64,000 bases of DNA. It comes from Candidatus Marsarchaeota archaeon (lineage in GTDB: Archaea > Micrarchaeota > Micrarchaeia > Micrarchaeales > Micrarchaeaceae). A model generated the notes under the pieces. The model did no database searches and was not told the DNA's origin. It saw only the letters and a program-made list of their open reading frames with translations. Below are positions 47,169 to 56,593 of the stretch, in pieces. The stretch is from assembly GCA_023485295.1 (NCBI GenBank), contig JAMCZQ010000006.1, forward strand, positions 118,502 to 182,501. The letters run 5' to 3'. The first letter of the stretch is position 1, and every line of letters starts with the position of its first letter. Both the position numbers and the translations under genes were made by a program.

Positions 47169-48029
47169 ATGCAGCCGAATCTTTATGACTCGATAGAGAA
47201 GATTATAGCCGGTAGATGGATATCAGGCCAAAGAATAGAGGACGTGATACACGACTCCAAGCACTTCAATTCCATAGGCATAGGCACTGTAATAAACTAC
47301 CTCGGGGAAGAGCTTACTGACAGCTCTGCAATTGCAAACACGATAAACACTTATAAGAAGCTCATGCGTTATGTAAAAAACTACAAGCTAGACGCACAGC
47401 TTTCAATAAAACCTACGCAGATAGGCCTTTCGATAGACGAGAACACTGCAATGGAAAATTACGCTGCACTTGTTAATGAAGCCAAGCAAAGCAACATATT
47501 TATTTGGCTTGACATGGAAGCAGAGTCAACGGTAAGCAGCACAATAAGCATGTACATGTCACAGGTCCAGTCAGGCATGGTGGGCATATGCCTGCAGGCA
47601 TACCTAAAGCGCACTGAGGATGACATACTCAAAATAACAAAAAACGGCGGGATAATAAGGCTTGTCAAGGGCGCCTATGCAGCAAGCAAAAACAGGGCAT
47701 TTTCATCATGGGAAAGCACTACCAGGAATTACCTTAAACTGCTTAAGCTATTGTATGAAAATTCCACCACATTTACCGTTGCAACGCACGACATGAATAT
47801 GGTAAAGGCATCCACGGAGCTAAATAAAGAATTCAACAGGAATGTAACATATGCCATGCTAAAGGGGATAAGGAACAGGCTACTCGCCCAGATGGCCAAG
47901 GATGGCTTCAAAACAGCTGTTTATCTGCCCTTCGGTGAGCAGTGGATCCCGTATTCGTACAGAAGGCTTAAAGAAGCTGGACATTTAAAACTTATAATGA
48001 GGTCATTTCTTGAAAGACAGGGTGTATGA
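47169..48029 (+). CDS. putA-like (PRODH): Proline dehydrogenase
   Basis: A 286-residue FAD-dependent TIM-barrel enzyme oxidising proline to pyrroline-5-carboxylate with electrons passing to quinone. RLVKGAY (about 159-165), VATHDMN (about 200-206) and the terminal YLPFGEQWIPYSYRRLKE (about 256-273) are PRODH signatures. It is a single-domain enzyme and not a PutA fusion. ATG 47169 is chosen over GTG 47160 and TTG 47163. The matching second enzyme, P5C dehydrogenase, is encoded at 56746-58374. Confidence 0.92.
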   Translation: MQPNLYDSIEKIIAGRWISGQRIEDVIHDSKHFNSIGIGTVINYLGEELTDSSAIANTINTYKKLMRYVKNYKLDAQLSIKPTQIGLSIDENTAMENYAALVNEAKQSNIFIWLDMEAESTVSSTISMYMSQVQSGMVGICLQAYLKRTEDDILKITKNGGIIRLVKGAYAASKNRAFSSWESTTRNYLKLLKLLYENSTTFTVATHDMNMVKASTELNKEFNRNVTYAMLKGIRNRLLAQMAKDGFKTAVYLPFGEQWIPYSYRRLKEAGHLKLIMRSFLERQGV

Positions 48030-48032
48030 CGC

Positions 48033-49487
48033 ATGGAAAATCCAATAGATGCAGAGAAGCGTGCAATAACCGCAAAAAAAGAGGAGAACTTTTCGGAATG
48101 GTATACGCAGGTTGTAATAAATTCCGAGTTCGTTGACTACAGCGCCGTTTCTGGATGCATAGTTTTCAGGCCATCAAGCTATTTTGCATGGAATGAAATC
48201 CGCAAAAACGTTGGTGACAAATTTCAAAAAGCAGGCATAAAAGATGCATACTTTCCGATGCTTATACCTGAAAGGTTTTTAGACAAGGAAAAGGAGCACG
48301 TGGAGGGATTTTCTCCAGAGGTGGCGTGGGTAACGCAAACTGGCAATTCAACGCTAAGCGAAAGACTTGCAATAAGACCCACATCGGAGACGATAATGTA
48401 TGACAGCTTTGCGAAATGGATCAGATCTTGGCGTGATTTGCCGCTCAGGCTTAACCAATGGAATACGGTTATACGCTGGGAATTTAAGCACCCGACTCCA
48501 TTGCTCAGAAGCAGGGAATTCATGTGGAATGAAGGCCACACTGTATTTGCAACTGAGAACGAGGCAAACGCCGAAAGGGATGTCATACTTGGCATATACG
48601 CAGATGTTATAAAGAACTACCTTGCCATACCAGGCATACCTGGCAGGAAAACTGATTATGAAAAGTTTGCTGGCGCAGTTGCAAGCTACAGCATTGAGCA
48701 CATGGTTCCGGACGGCCACGCCATACAGGGCCCAGATTTCCATAATGACGGTCAAAATTTTGCAAAGGCATTTGAAATATCATACATAGACAAGAACAAC
48801 CAAAGAGTATATGCATACCAAAATACATTTGCAATAAGCACAAGGGAGCTTGGCGTTGTAGTAATGACACACAGCGACAACAAAGGGCTTGTCCTGCCCC
48901 CACGTATTGCGTTGATACAGATCGTAATAATACCCATATACAAGGACGAGAATAAGGAAGCGGTAATGGCTTATGCTAAAAAGGTCGAGGAAGCCTTGTC
49001 AGGCAGATTCAGAGTATACATGGATGACAGAGATGACTACTCAGTGGGGTGGAAGTTCAACGAATGGGAATTAAAAGGCGTCCCGTTGAGGATAGAAATA
49101 GGCCAGAAGGAAGCAAGCAGCAATCAAGTTACTGCTACTGTAAGGCATACCGGCAAAAAATACATAATAAAGCAGGAAAATTTGCCAGATAAGTGCGCCG
49201 AGATTTTAGACGTAATGCATAATGAGCTATACGAAGCTGCAGCCCATTTCATGGAGACGCATATCAAGGAGGTTGAAGATTACGAAGGCCTGAAAAATGC
49301 AATAGCAAATGGGAATTTTGCACAGGCAAAATGGTGCGGCAAAACGGAGTGCGAAATAAAAATAAAGGAGGAAACAGGCGCCAAATCCACAAACATGCCA
49401 TTCGACAAGCAGGGTTCGATAAGTGGCAATTGCGTTTATTGCGGGTCCAAAGCAAAGTACGTTGTAAATTTTGCCAAATCATATTAA
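48033..49487 (+). CDS. proS: Prolyl-tRNA synthetase (archaeal/eukaryotic type)
   Basis: A 484-residue class II synthetase. Class II motif 2 is RWEFKHPTPLLRSREF and motif 3 is PPRIALIQIVIIPI. The anticodon-binding domain and the C-terminal zinc-binding domain (CGKTEC and a CVYCG pair) are typical of archaeal ProRS without the bacterial editing insertion. It follows the proline dehydrogenase gene by 3 nt, so charging and degradation of proline share one transcript. Confidence 0.96.
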   Translation: MENPIDAEKRAITAKKEENFSEWYTQVVINSEFVDYSAVSGCIVFRPSSYFAWNEIRKNVGDKFQKAGIKDAYFPMLIPERFLDKEKEHVEGFSPEVAWVTQTGNSTLSERLAIRPTSETIMYDSFAKWIRSWRDLPLRLNQWNTVIRWEFKHPTPLLRSREFMWNEGHTVFATENEANAERDVILGIYADVIKNYLAIPGIPGRKTDYEKFAGAVASYSIEHMVPDGHAIQGPDFHNDGQNFAKAFEISYIDKNNQRVYAYQNTFAISTRELGVVVMTHSDNKGLVLPPRIALIQIVIIPIYKDENKEAVMAYAKKVEEALSGRFRVYMDDRDDYSVGWKFNEWELKGVPLRIEIGQKEASSNQVTATVRHTGKKYIIKQENLPDKCAEILDVMHNELYEAAAHFMETHIKEVEDYEGLKNAIANGNFAQAKWCGKTECEIKIKEETGAKSTNMPFDKQGSISGNCVYCGSKAKYVVNFAKSY

Positions 49488-49518
49488 ATTTTGCCGCCTA
49501 AAGAGCTATGGCTTAGCT

Positions 49519-49591
49519 AGTCCCGTCGTCTAGTGGCCAAGGACGCAGGGCTTTGGACCCTGCTACGTCGGTTCGAATCCGGCCGGGACTA
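49519..49591 (+). tRNA. tRNA-Gln (TTG), no intron
   Basis: The acceptor AGTCCCG (49519-49525) pairs with CGGGACT (49584-49590), discriminator A 49591. D arm GTCT/GGAC with loop AGTGGCCAA, anticodon stem CAGGG/CCCTG, anticodon TTG at 49553-49555, T arm GTCGG with TTCGAAT loop. CCA is not encoded. It lies between proS and the DMT exporter. Confidence 0.95.
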
Positions 49592-49640
49592 AAGCATTGT
49601 TATATTAGAAATCCTAAAACCTGCGCAGGCTTGCGATTAA

Positions 49641-50510
49641 ATGATAGAATGGTACTACCTTGTAGCTATATCCTCGGCAATAATGGGCGTTTCCACAATA
49701 GTTGAGAAATATGCTCTAAAGACGCAGCACGCGACATCTTTCAGCGCAAGTTTTTCAATACTCATAGCTGGCATATCGCTAATATTTTTGCTATTTGCAA
49801 AATTTAACATAAGCGTGTACAACATTGGAATAATATACGCGCTTAGCTTGGTTTCATCTTCTACCTATCTTCTTACTGCGCGCATATACAAGCATAGCAA
49901 CATAAGCGTATCAACTCCGCTCTTCAGTTCACTTCCACAGATGTTTGTCGTAATAATGGCATTTATATTCCTAAAGGAAAGGCTGAGCATATTGCAGTAT
50001 ATTTCGCTCGCAGCCCTGATAGCGCTGGCTTACCTGCTCCTGTTTTCAGGCAAAAAACTTAAATCCAAGACATTCGAATCAAAAAAATACGTGTATCTGC
50101 TTTTAATGACGACATTCTTAGTGGCGGTAGGCGGAATCATAATGAAGTACCTTTTGAACATAGGGGTAAACGTCTTTGAGATGTTTATACTGCTGCAGAT
50201 ATTCATAGCCCTGAACATGTCTACATACATAACACTAAAATATGGCGGCATAAGGGAGGAAATATCTAATATAAAAAACAATTGGCCTGCGCTGCTGTCT
50301 GTGGCTTTGCTTACAGCAGGATACAGAATTACCTACTATATCTCCCTAAACCTTGCTTATATAAGCCTGGCCTCACCGCTTAGGAACAGCATTTCAGTAA
50401 TGATAACAGTGCTGATTGGCGGGCTATTGTTCAAGGAGGGCAACATATACAGAAAGCTTTTAATAGCAATTGCAATGGTATTTATTGTCTATGTGCTTGT
50501 GGCAAATTAA
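49641..50510 (+). CDS. EamA/DMT-family transporter
   Basis: A 289-residue membrane protein with about ten helices arranged as two EamA repeats (about 1-135 and 145-289). The second repeat ends in the typical ISVMITVLIGGLLFKEG stretch. Members export amino acids or other metabolites. No substrate evidence exists here. Confidence 0.82.
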   Translation: MIEWYYLVAISSAIMGVSTIVEKYALKTQHATSFSASFSILIAGISLIFLLFAKFNISVYNIGIIYALSLVSSSTYLLTARIYKHSNISVSTPLFSSLPQMFVVIMAFIFLKERLSILQYISLAALIALAYLLLFSGKKLKSKTFESKKYVYLLLMTTFLVAVGGIIMKYLLNIGVNVFEMFILLQIFIALNMSTYITLKYGGIREEISNIKNNWPALLSVALLTAGYRITYYISLNLAYISLASPLRNSISVMITVLIGGLLFKEGNIYRKLLIAIAMVFIVYVLVAN

Positions 50511-50531
50511 AAATATTGGGAAGCGGATTTG

Positions 50532-51248
50532 ATGACAGAAAAGATATACCTAACCGACTCGTATATCAAGGAATTTGATGCCAAAATAGTAGAAGTAAGG
50601 GAAAACGGTGTGATTTTGGACAGGACAGCATTTTATCCTACCGGTGGCGGCCAGCCATGCGATACAGGCGCATTAAGGCTTGATAGCGGAAGCACTTACA
50701 ATGTGACTGAAACTGCCAAAGCTGGCGACGAAGTAATCCACATACTAAGCAGCGTAAGTGGGCTAAGCAATGGCATGTCAGTCCATGGGGCAATAGACTG
50801 GAGCAAGAGGTACATGCACATGCGGCTTCATACAATGCTGCACATAATCGATGGTGTGGTCTATAAGGATTATAAAGGCAGCATAACTGGAGGCCAGATC
50901 TACGATGACAAAGCAAGGATGGATTTTGACGTGCCTGGCATGACAAAAGAAACAGTAATGGAAATAATATCTGCAGCGCAAAAAATAATAGACGAAAACC
51001 ATAAAGTGACTCCAAAGGTCTTTTCAAAGGAGGAGGCCCAATCAATAAAGGGTCTTGCAAGGACCGCCCCAGGGGAAGCGCTGTTGCAAACCCTAGATTC
51101 TATAAGAGTCATAGACATAGAAGGCTTTGACTTTCAGTCTGACGGCGGAACACACGTTGCAAATACAAAAGAAGTTGGCAAAATAATATTTAGGAAATAT
51201 GAAAACAAAGGCTCGCACAACAAGCGGGTTGAATGCTCGCTGGAATGA
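50532..51248 (+). CDS. alaX: AlaX-type alanyl-tRNA editing protein
   Basis: A 238-residue trans-editing hydrolase that removes serine or glycine from mischarged tRNA-Ala. It has the AlaX glycine motif TAFYPTGGGQP (32-42), the first zinc histidines His100 and His104 (RLHTMLH), and QSDGGTHVANT (202-212) with His208. Asp204 occupies the place of the usual cysteine of CGGTH. ATG 50532 is preferred to the TTG codon just before it. It converges on sufU. Confidence 0.88.
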   Translation: MTEKIYLTDSYIKEFDAKIVEVRENGVILDRTAFYPTGGGQPCDTGALRLDSGSTYNVTETAKAGDEVIHILSSVSGLSNGMSVHGAIDWSKRYMHMRLHTMLHIIDGVVYKDYKGSITGGQIYDDKARMDFDVPGMTKETVMEIISAAQKIIDENHKVTPKVFSKEEAQSIKGLARTAPGEALLQTLDSIRVIDIEGFDFQSDGGTHVANTKEVGKIIFRKYENKGSHNKRVECSLE

Positions 51249-51251
51249 TAA

Positions 51252-51656
51252 TCAGAGCTTATCTGTTACTGCATCAGAATTCTTATGCTCGTAAACGAAT
51301 ACAGCGTGCTTCAGCGCTTTAAGCGATATGCTTGCACATTTCGCGCGGGCAGGGCCAGGGTCGATGCCTATCAGGTTGACTATGTCCTCAAATCCCATGC
51401 GCTCTATTTCTGACAAGCTTTTGCCTTTCACCAGATCGGTAAGCTTGCTTGCAGTTCCCACGCTTATTGCGCAGCCGTTTCCTTCAAAAGAAATGTCGCC
51501 TATCTTTCCATCATTTACTTTTATGTATACTGTAATGTCATCGCCGCATATCGGATTGTATTCATGCGATTCGGAATCGCTATGGCTTAGTCTCCTCTTA
51601 TTATGCGGATGTTCGTAATTTGCAATCAGGTCTTCAGCATACATATCCAATCCCAA
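51252..51656 (-). CDS. sufU: SufU/IscU-type Fe-S scaffold or sulfur acceptor
   Basis: A 134-residue protein with the three conserved cysteines Cys37 (NPICGDD), Cys62 (GNGCAIS) and Cys107 (RAKCASI). It accepts sulfur from SufS or holds a nascent cluster. It is the last gene of the suf operon. The start is TTG 51656, eight bases after the GTG of GGTGATC; the SufS stop TGA lies inside this site. Confidence 0.92.
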   Translation of the reverse strand: MGLDMYAEDLIANYEHPHNKRRLSHSDSESHEYNPICGDDITVYIKVNDGKIGDISFEGNGCAISVGTASKLTDLVKGKSLSEIERMGFEDIVNLIGIDPGPARAKCASISLKALKHAVFVYEHKNSDAVTDKL

Positions 51657-51660
51657 GAGA

Positions 51661-52905
51661 TCACCTAACCTTGAATATTTTTTTGACTTTATCTATAGCA
51701 TTGAATGCAACGTCTATATCCTTTTCATCATTGTATATATAAAAGCTCATCCTGGCCACGGCACTCTGCTTCAATTTTTGTGTAACAAGCGGCATGGCGC
51801 AGTGGTGCCCTGCCCTTATTGCAACGCCCTCACTGTCAAATATGCTTGCTATGTCGTGCGGATGCACTCCATCGATTACGAACGATATGACCCCGCCGCG
51901 CTCCTCAATATCATTAAGTCCAGGCCCAAAAGTCTCCACTGATTTTGTTTCCTCAAATTTTTCAAGGGCATATTTTGTAAGCTTCTTCTCATGCTCTGCT
52001 ATATTATTCATGCCTAAGGACTGCAGGTATTCAATGGCTGCTGAGAGCGCTATCCCACCTTCAATATTCGGGGTTCCAGCCTCAAACTTCCAAGGGAGCT
52101 CATTCCATGTGCATGAATAATATTCCACGGTCCTTATCATATCGCCTCCACCGATTACTGGGGGCATATCCTCCAATACGGACTTTTTAGCATATAATGC
52201 ACCTATGCCTGTTGGCGCAAGCATCTTATGGCCTGACAATGCAAAGAAATCGCAGTCAATATCTGTGACATCGACTGGCATATGTGGAGCCGACTGCGCG
52301 CCATCAATCAGTACAAGTGCGCCTGCCTTGTGCGCCTTGCGGCTTATTGCCCTCACATCATTTACTGTGCCCAAAACATTAGATACGTGTGTAACAGCAA
52401 CGATTTTTGGATGCTTCTCGAGCTGTTCCGAAAGGCTTTCTAGGCTGAGCTTTCCACTGTCGTCAACTTTTGCATAATCCAGAATTGCCCCTTTTCTCCT
52501 GGCCAACAGAATCCACGGCACCATGTTGCTGTGATGCTCCATTTCTGAAATGAGTATGTGGTCTCCTTTTTGTATGTTTTTTTCTCCCCATGAAAGGGCA
52601 ACAAGGTTTATTGCTTCAGTAGTATTCCTGACGTATACAATGTTTTCGATTCCGCCAGCTCCTATAAGCTTTGCAAGGGCAACCTTTGAGTTTTCGTATT
52701 CTTCGGTGGCACGCTCTGCTATAGAATAAATGCCTCTATGTATGTTGGCATTATAACTGCTGTAAAACTCTACGATCTTGTCTATCACCTGTTTTGGCTT
52801 CTGCGATGTTGCGGCGCTATCCAGGTATACAAGCCGCTTGCCGTTTATCGTCTTTAAGAATATTGGGAAATCCATTTTTATTTTATCAGGATCAATTTTT
52901 GGCAT
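51661..52905 (-). CDS. sufS: Cysteine desulfurase SufS
   Basis: A 414-residue PLP enzyme that converts cysteine to alanine and enzyme-bound persulfide. It has EMEHHSNMVPW, the PLP lysine in SGHKMLAPTG, and the catalytic Cys369 in RAGHHCAMPL. This is the group II (SufS-type) loop. ATG 52905 follows the SufC stop by 4 nt. Confidence 0.95.
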   Translation of the reverse strand: MPKIDPDKIKMDFPIFLKTINGKRLVYLDSAATSQKPKQVIDKIVEFYSSYNANIHRGIYSIAERATEEYENSKVALAKLIGAGGIENIVYVRNTTEAINLVALSWGEKNIQKGDHILISEMEHHSNMVPWILLARRKGAILDYAKVDDSGKLSLESLSEQLEKHPKIVAVTHVSNVLGTVNDVRAISRKAHKAGALVLIDGAQSAPHMPVDVTDIDCDFFALSGHKMLAPTGIGALYAKKSVLEDMPPVIGGGDMIRTVEYYSCTWNELPWKFEAGTPNIEGGIALSAAIEYLQSLGMNNIAEHEKKLTKYALEKFEETKSVETFGPGLNDIEERGGVISFVIDGVHPHDIASIFDSEGVAIRAGHHCAMPLVTQKLKQSAVARMSFYIYNDEKDIDVAFNAIDKVKKIFKVR

Positions 52906-52909
52906 TATA

Positions 52910-53671
52910 TCATTCCATCGAGTCGTATCCATTTTTTTCTATGCGTTCTATTATTTCGTGCCCTCCGCTCGTTATTATCCTGCCTGCGTTCATTATGTGA
53001 ACAAACTCTGGCTCCATATACTGGAGAATCCTGCTATAATGTGTTATAACAAGCATGCCTGGGTGTGTTTTTTGGGCGATGCTGTTTATATTCTTGGCAA
53101 CCACTTTTATAGCATCGACATCCAATCCGGAATCAGGCTCGTCCAATATCGCCATTTTGGGCTTTAGAAGTGCCATCTGCAGGACTTCTGCCTTTTTCTT
53201 TTCGCCTCCGGAAAAGCCTTTATTCAAAGACCTGCCTACAATGTTCTTGTCAAAATTCAGCGATTCGGCATAAGCCTTAATCTCATCCATGAAATATTTC
53301 GTGTTTATCGTGCTATCGTTTAGCGACTCTACGGCAGAACGTATAAAATTAACAAAACCAACACCGTCTATTTCTGCAGGATTCTGAAAGAGCATGAAAA
53401 GCCCTGCTTTGGCCCTTTTGTCAGGGCTTAGCCCGAGGATTGAGCTCCCGTCTATGGCAATGTCCCCTCCTGTAATCTTTATTGCAGGATGGCCCATTAT
53501 CGCTTTTGCAAGCGTTGTTTTCCCAGAGCCATTAGGGCCCATCAGAACATGGAATTCTCCACTGTTTATCTTTAAATTCACGCCATTTAGTATGCCTTTG
53601 CCTCCTATCTCCGCCTTGAGATTCTTCACTTCCAGTAGCACATTATCACCTATCTTATCATTATCGAGCAT
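52910..53671 (-). CDS. sufC: SufC Fe-S assembly ATPase
   Basis: A 253-residue ABC-type ATPase of the SufBCD complex. Walker A is GPNGSGKTT, the Q-loop LFQNPAEIDGV, the signature FSGGEKKKAEVLQ, Walker B MAILDEPDSGLDVDA and the H-loop VITHY. ATG 53671 follows a strong GGGAGG Shine-Dalgarno. It overlaps the regulator gene by 22 bp. Confidence 0.95.
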   Translation of the reverse strand: MLDNDKIGDNVLLEVKNLKAEIGGKGILNGVNLKINSGEFHVLMGPNGSGKTTLAKAIMGHPAIKITGGDIAIDGSSILGLSPDKRAKAGLFMLFQNPAEIDGVGFVNFIRSAVESLNDSTINTKYFMDEIKAYAESLNFDKNIVGRSLNKGFSGGEKKKAEVLQMALLKPKMAILDEPDSGLDVDAIKVVAKNINSIAQKTHPGMLVITHYSRILQYMEPEFVHIMNAGRIITSGGHEIIERIEKNGYDSME

Positions 53672-53961
53672 TCGTTTGCCTCCCCTCGTGGGCATAGCCG
53701 GCAAACAACTTTCTGGGCTTTATAGCTGTCATTAAGCATTATGCTCCTGACAAAATCATTTATGTCCTTATCAGAAACCTTGCCTTCGTTTGAAATGAAA
53801 TTTTTTGGGTTGCTTATATACTTGCTTACTTCTGCCTGTGAAATGCCAAGCATACTAGCAATTTTGGTCTGTGTCATGTTGTATTTGTGAAACAGCACAT
53901 CGGCGGCCCTGGATTTTATCTCAGGCAGAAATTTCCTTAAAACATAATCATAATCGCTCAT
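53650..53961 (-). CDS. HTH regulator with C-terminal cysteine cluster, inside the suf operon
   Basis: A 103-residue protein with an XRE-like helix-turn-helix (TQTKIASMLGISQAEVSKYI, residues 30-49) and a C-terminal C-x2-C-x7-C cluster (Cys87, Cys90, Cys98). The layout resembles the archaeal COG2522-type regulators. Its position between sufD and sufC suggests that it senses Fe-S status and controls this operon, but that is inference. ATG 53961 is preceded by GAGGAGG. It ends inside sufC. Confidence 0.8.
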   Translation of the reverse strand: MSDYDYVLRKFLPEIKSRAADVLFHKYNMTQTKIASMLGISQAEVSKYISNPKNFISNEGKVSDKDINDFVRSIMLNDSYKAQKVVCRLCPRGEANECSIMIR

Positions 53962-53972
53962 CATACCCTCCT

Positions 53973-55172
53973 CTAAAACCATATCCCCCCAATTTTAAGT
54001 TTGTCCATGGTCCCGATCTGCCTGCCTACGAGCCTTTGCTTGACAAGGCCCATGGCTATAATCTTAGCCTCGGGGTTTTCAATCTTCTTAAGCGTTTCAA
54101 ATACAAGCCCGCTGGCTATGAGGAATTTTGCAGATTGCGTATCTATGCCGCGGCTTTGAAGATAAAATGATTCATCATCAGAAATCGGAGACGTGGAGCT
54201 TGAATGGGATGCCTTTACATAATTCTCATCTATCGACATGTCAGGCATGAGTATTATGCGTGCGTCCTTATCGTATATGATGCCACGTTCAATTATTCTT
54301 GATTCTGAACCCTCGGCTCCCTTTTCCATTTTTGCCAGGCTTTTCACAATGCCGTAAGAGTTATCTGCCAAAACTGCCTTTGCATCGTAATAACATACAT
54401 TTTTCTTGGCAGCATTGACGAGATGCGCAAATATGTCGAATTTCTGCTCCCCCGTGCCAAGAACGACTTCGTTTACTTCGGTTTTTGATCCTTCGCCCGC
54501 ATTGTCCAAATAGAGCCTTTGCCTTGAGATGCTTCCGCCGGTATAAAATCCGTTATAGTTTATTATTGAATTGTCTGCAGCGCTTATGTACCTGACTCCA
54601 AATGTGTTCGTATGTCCTGGCTCATTATGCACTTCATTCAGTTCCAATTTTGCACCATTCCCAACCTTTATCTCCGCGATAGTGCCGCTTGATGACTTCT
54701 TTTCAGCATTCCTTGAGAAATAAAATTCGTTTATTGTTGAAACAGAATTATCCTCAACAGTTATCTTAATCTTGGTGGGAGCGCTTTGTTGCCCGTAATC
54801 ACAGAACAGTATGTTCAACGGTCTTTCCGTTCCGCGCATGTCAATATCCAAAACATCCTTCACATAAGAGTCAGCAAACGACCAGAATTTATCATAAAAT
54901 TTGCCGATTTGCAGTTTGCCGTCGCCTTCAATCCGCGCACTCCTATTTTCTATTATCGGCACACCGTTTCCTATAACGATATCAAACCTTATTCCCAAGG
55001 CATCCTGTATTGCAGCACGCTCATTTGCTTCATGGCCTATGCTTCCATCATGCCCAGCAAATCCATCAAGCGGGAATTTTATAAAATACTTACTGTACAA
55101 AGGATTGCTCTCGTCAGGCAGGCTATCATATTCCTGGATGGTATTATTGCCGGTTGCGTCTTCTTTGTACAT
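53973..55172 (-). CDS. sufD: SufD Fe-S scaffold subunit
   Basis: A 399-residue beta-helix protein paired with SufB. The SufBD-family C-terminal block SHSSSTSPISDDESFYLQSR (about 320-339) is present, with the histidine and serines of the family motif. ATG 55172 is nine bases after a TTGATT stretch that contains the sufB stop. The glutamate/cysteine ligands that make SufB the main scaffold are less conserved here, as usual for SufD. Confidence 0.92.
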   Translation of the reverse strand: MYKEDATGNNTIQEYDSLPDESNPLYSKYFIKFPLDGFAGHDGSIGHEANERAAIQDALGIRFDIVIGNGVPIIENRSARIEGDGKLQIGKFYDKFWSFADSYVKDVLDIDMRGTERPLNILFCDYGQQSAPTKIKITVEDNSVSTINEFYFSRNAEKKSSSGTIAEIKVGNGAKLELNEVHNEPGHTNTFGVRYISAADNSIINYNGFYTGGSISRQRLYLDNAGEGSKTEVNEVVLGTGEQKFDIFAHLVNAAKKNVCYYDAKAVLADNSYGIVKSLAKMEKGAEGSESRIIERGIIYDKDARIILMPDMSIDENYVKASHSSSTSPISDDESFYLQSRGIDTQSAKFLIASGLVFETLKKIENPEAKIIAMGLVKQRLVGRQIGTMDKLKIGGIWF

Positions 55173-55177
55173 GAGAA

Positions 55178-56593
55178 TCAAGCTATCGAATTAGTTGTAT
55201 CGAGCTTTATCAGCCTTTTAAGCTCAAGCGAGTATTCCAATGGCAAAACCTTTACCAATGGCTCTATGAAACCAAGAACGGCAGTGGCGATGGCGTCGTC
55301 TTCCTTCAATCCCCTAGACATAAGATAAAAAAGCTCATCCTCGCCCAATCTGCCAACAGTGGCTTCATGGCTGACAAAAGCATCGCTTGCATACACTTCG
55401 TTGTAGGGGTATGTATTGGTTTTTGCGTCTTTATCAAGCAGAAGCGCATCGCACTTGACGCTGGATTTTGAGCTTGTTGCCCGCTTGTCTATATGGACAA
55501 GGCCCCTGTACGAAGCAACGCCACTTCCCTTTGATACGCTTTTTGATATTATCTGAGAAGTCGTATTCGGAGCTAAGTGATAAGCCTTGCCTCCGGAATC
55601 CTGCGTTTGTCCTTCTCCTGCAACTGCTATTGACAATATATCCCCCTTAGCGCCGCTCTCTTTAAGGTAAACGCTGGGGTACTTCATGTTTACCTTGCTG
55701 CCTATGTTGGCGTCAATCCACTCAACGTGCCCATTTTCGTAAACGTATGCACGCTGAGTTACTAGGTTATAAACGTTCTTTGACCAATTCTGCACAGTTA
55801 CATACCTTATGTGCGCGTTTTTATGGGCCACAAGCTCTACCACTGCCGCATGCAATGAGGAGCTTATGTACACCGGCGCAGTGCAACCCTCTATGTATAC
55901 AACTTCGCTGCCTTCGTCTGCTATTATGAGCGTTCTTTCAAACTGCCCTGCTTTCTCGCCGTTGATTCTGAAATATGCCTGCAGCGGCATGGAAAGCTTC
56001 ACGCCTTTAGGCACGTATATGAAAGAGCCGCCAGACCACACTGCAGTATTAAGCGCAGCATACTTGTTGTCGGTAGGAGGTATGATCGTGCCAAAGTATT
56101 TCTTTACTATTTCAGGGTATTTTTTAACTGCATTGTCCATATCGGTAAAAAGGACACCCTGCTTCTCCAGCTCCTCCTTTACGTGGTGGTAAACTACCTC
56201 AGAATCAAACTGTGCTTCTGCACCTGCAAAGAACTTCCTTTCAGCCTCAGGGACGCCTAACTTATCGAATGTTTCTTTTATGTCCTTAGGTACATTATCC
56301 CAATTGTTGCTGTTTTTTGCCTTTGGCTTAAGATAATAATAAATGTCATCGTAATCTATCGCGCTAAGATCCGGTCCCCAATTCGGCACAGGCTTTGATA
56401 CGAAGATCCTGTAAGCTTGCAGCCTTTTCTGAAGCATCCAGTCTGGCTCATTTTTTGATTTCGATATCTTCGTTATGCTTTCTTCGGAAATGCCCTTTAC
56501 GACCGACTCGTAGTCATCCTTGGTCTTAAAACCATACATCTTAAGGTATTCATTATCCTTCTGGACTACATTCTGGCTTTCATCAGCTGCCAT
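55178..56593 (-). CDS. sufB: SufB Fe-S scaffold subunit
   Basis: A 471-residue core scaffold of the SufBC2D complex. It has the family core AGEGQTQDSGGKAYH, the cysteine in VKCDALLLDKD that receives sulfur, and the SHEATVG block followed by LFYLMSRGL. The first gene of the suf operon; ATG has GGTGTG upstream. A TTTAAATATTATAAG element on the minus strand (about 56612-56630) is a likely TATA box. Confidence 0.96.
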   Translation of the reverse strand: MAADESQNVVQKDNEYLKMYGFKTKDDYESVVKGISEESITKISKSKNEPDWMLQKRLQAYRIFVSKPVPNWGPDLSAIDYDDIYYYLKPKAKNSNNWDNVPKDIKETFDKLGVPEAERKFFAGAEAQFDSEVVYHHVKEELEKQGVLFTDMDNAVKKYPEIVKKYFGTIIPPTDNKYAALNTAVWSGGSFIYVPKGVKLSMPLQAYFRINGEKAGQFERTLIIADEGSEVVYIEGCTAPVYISSSLHAAVVELVAHKNAHIRYVTVQNWSKNVYNLVTQRAYVYENGHVEWIDANIGSKVNMKYPSVYLKESGAKGDILSIAVAGEGQTQDSGGKAYHLAPNTTSQIISKSVSKGSGVASYRGLVHIDKRATSSKSSVKCDALLLDKDAKTNTYPYNEVYASDAFVSHEATVGRLGEDELFYLMSRGLKEDDAIATAVLGFIEPLVKVLPLEYSLELKRLIKLDTTNSIA

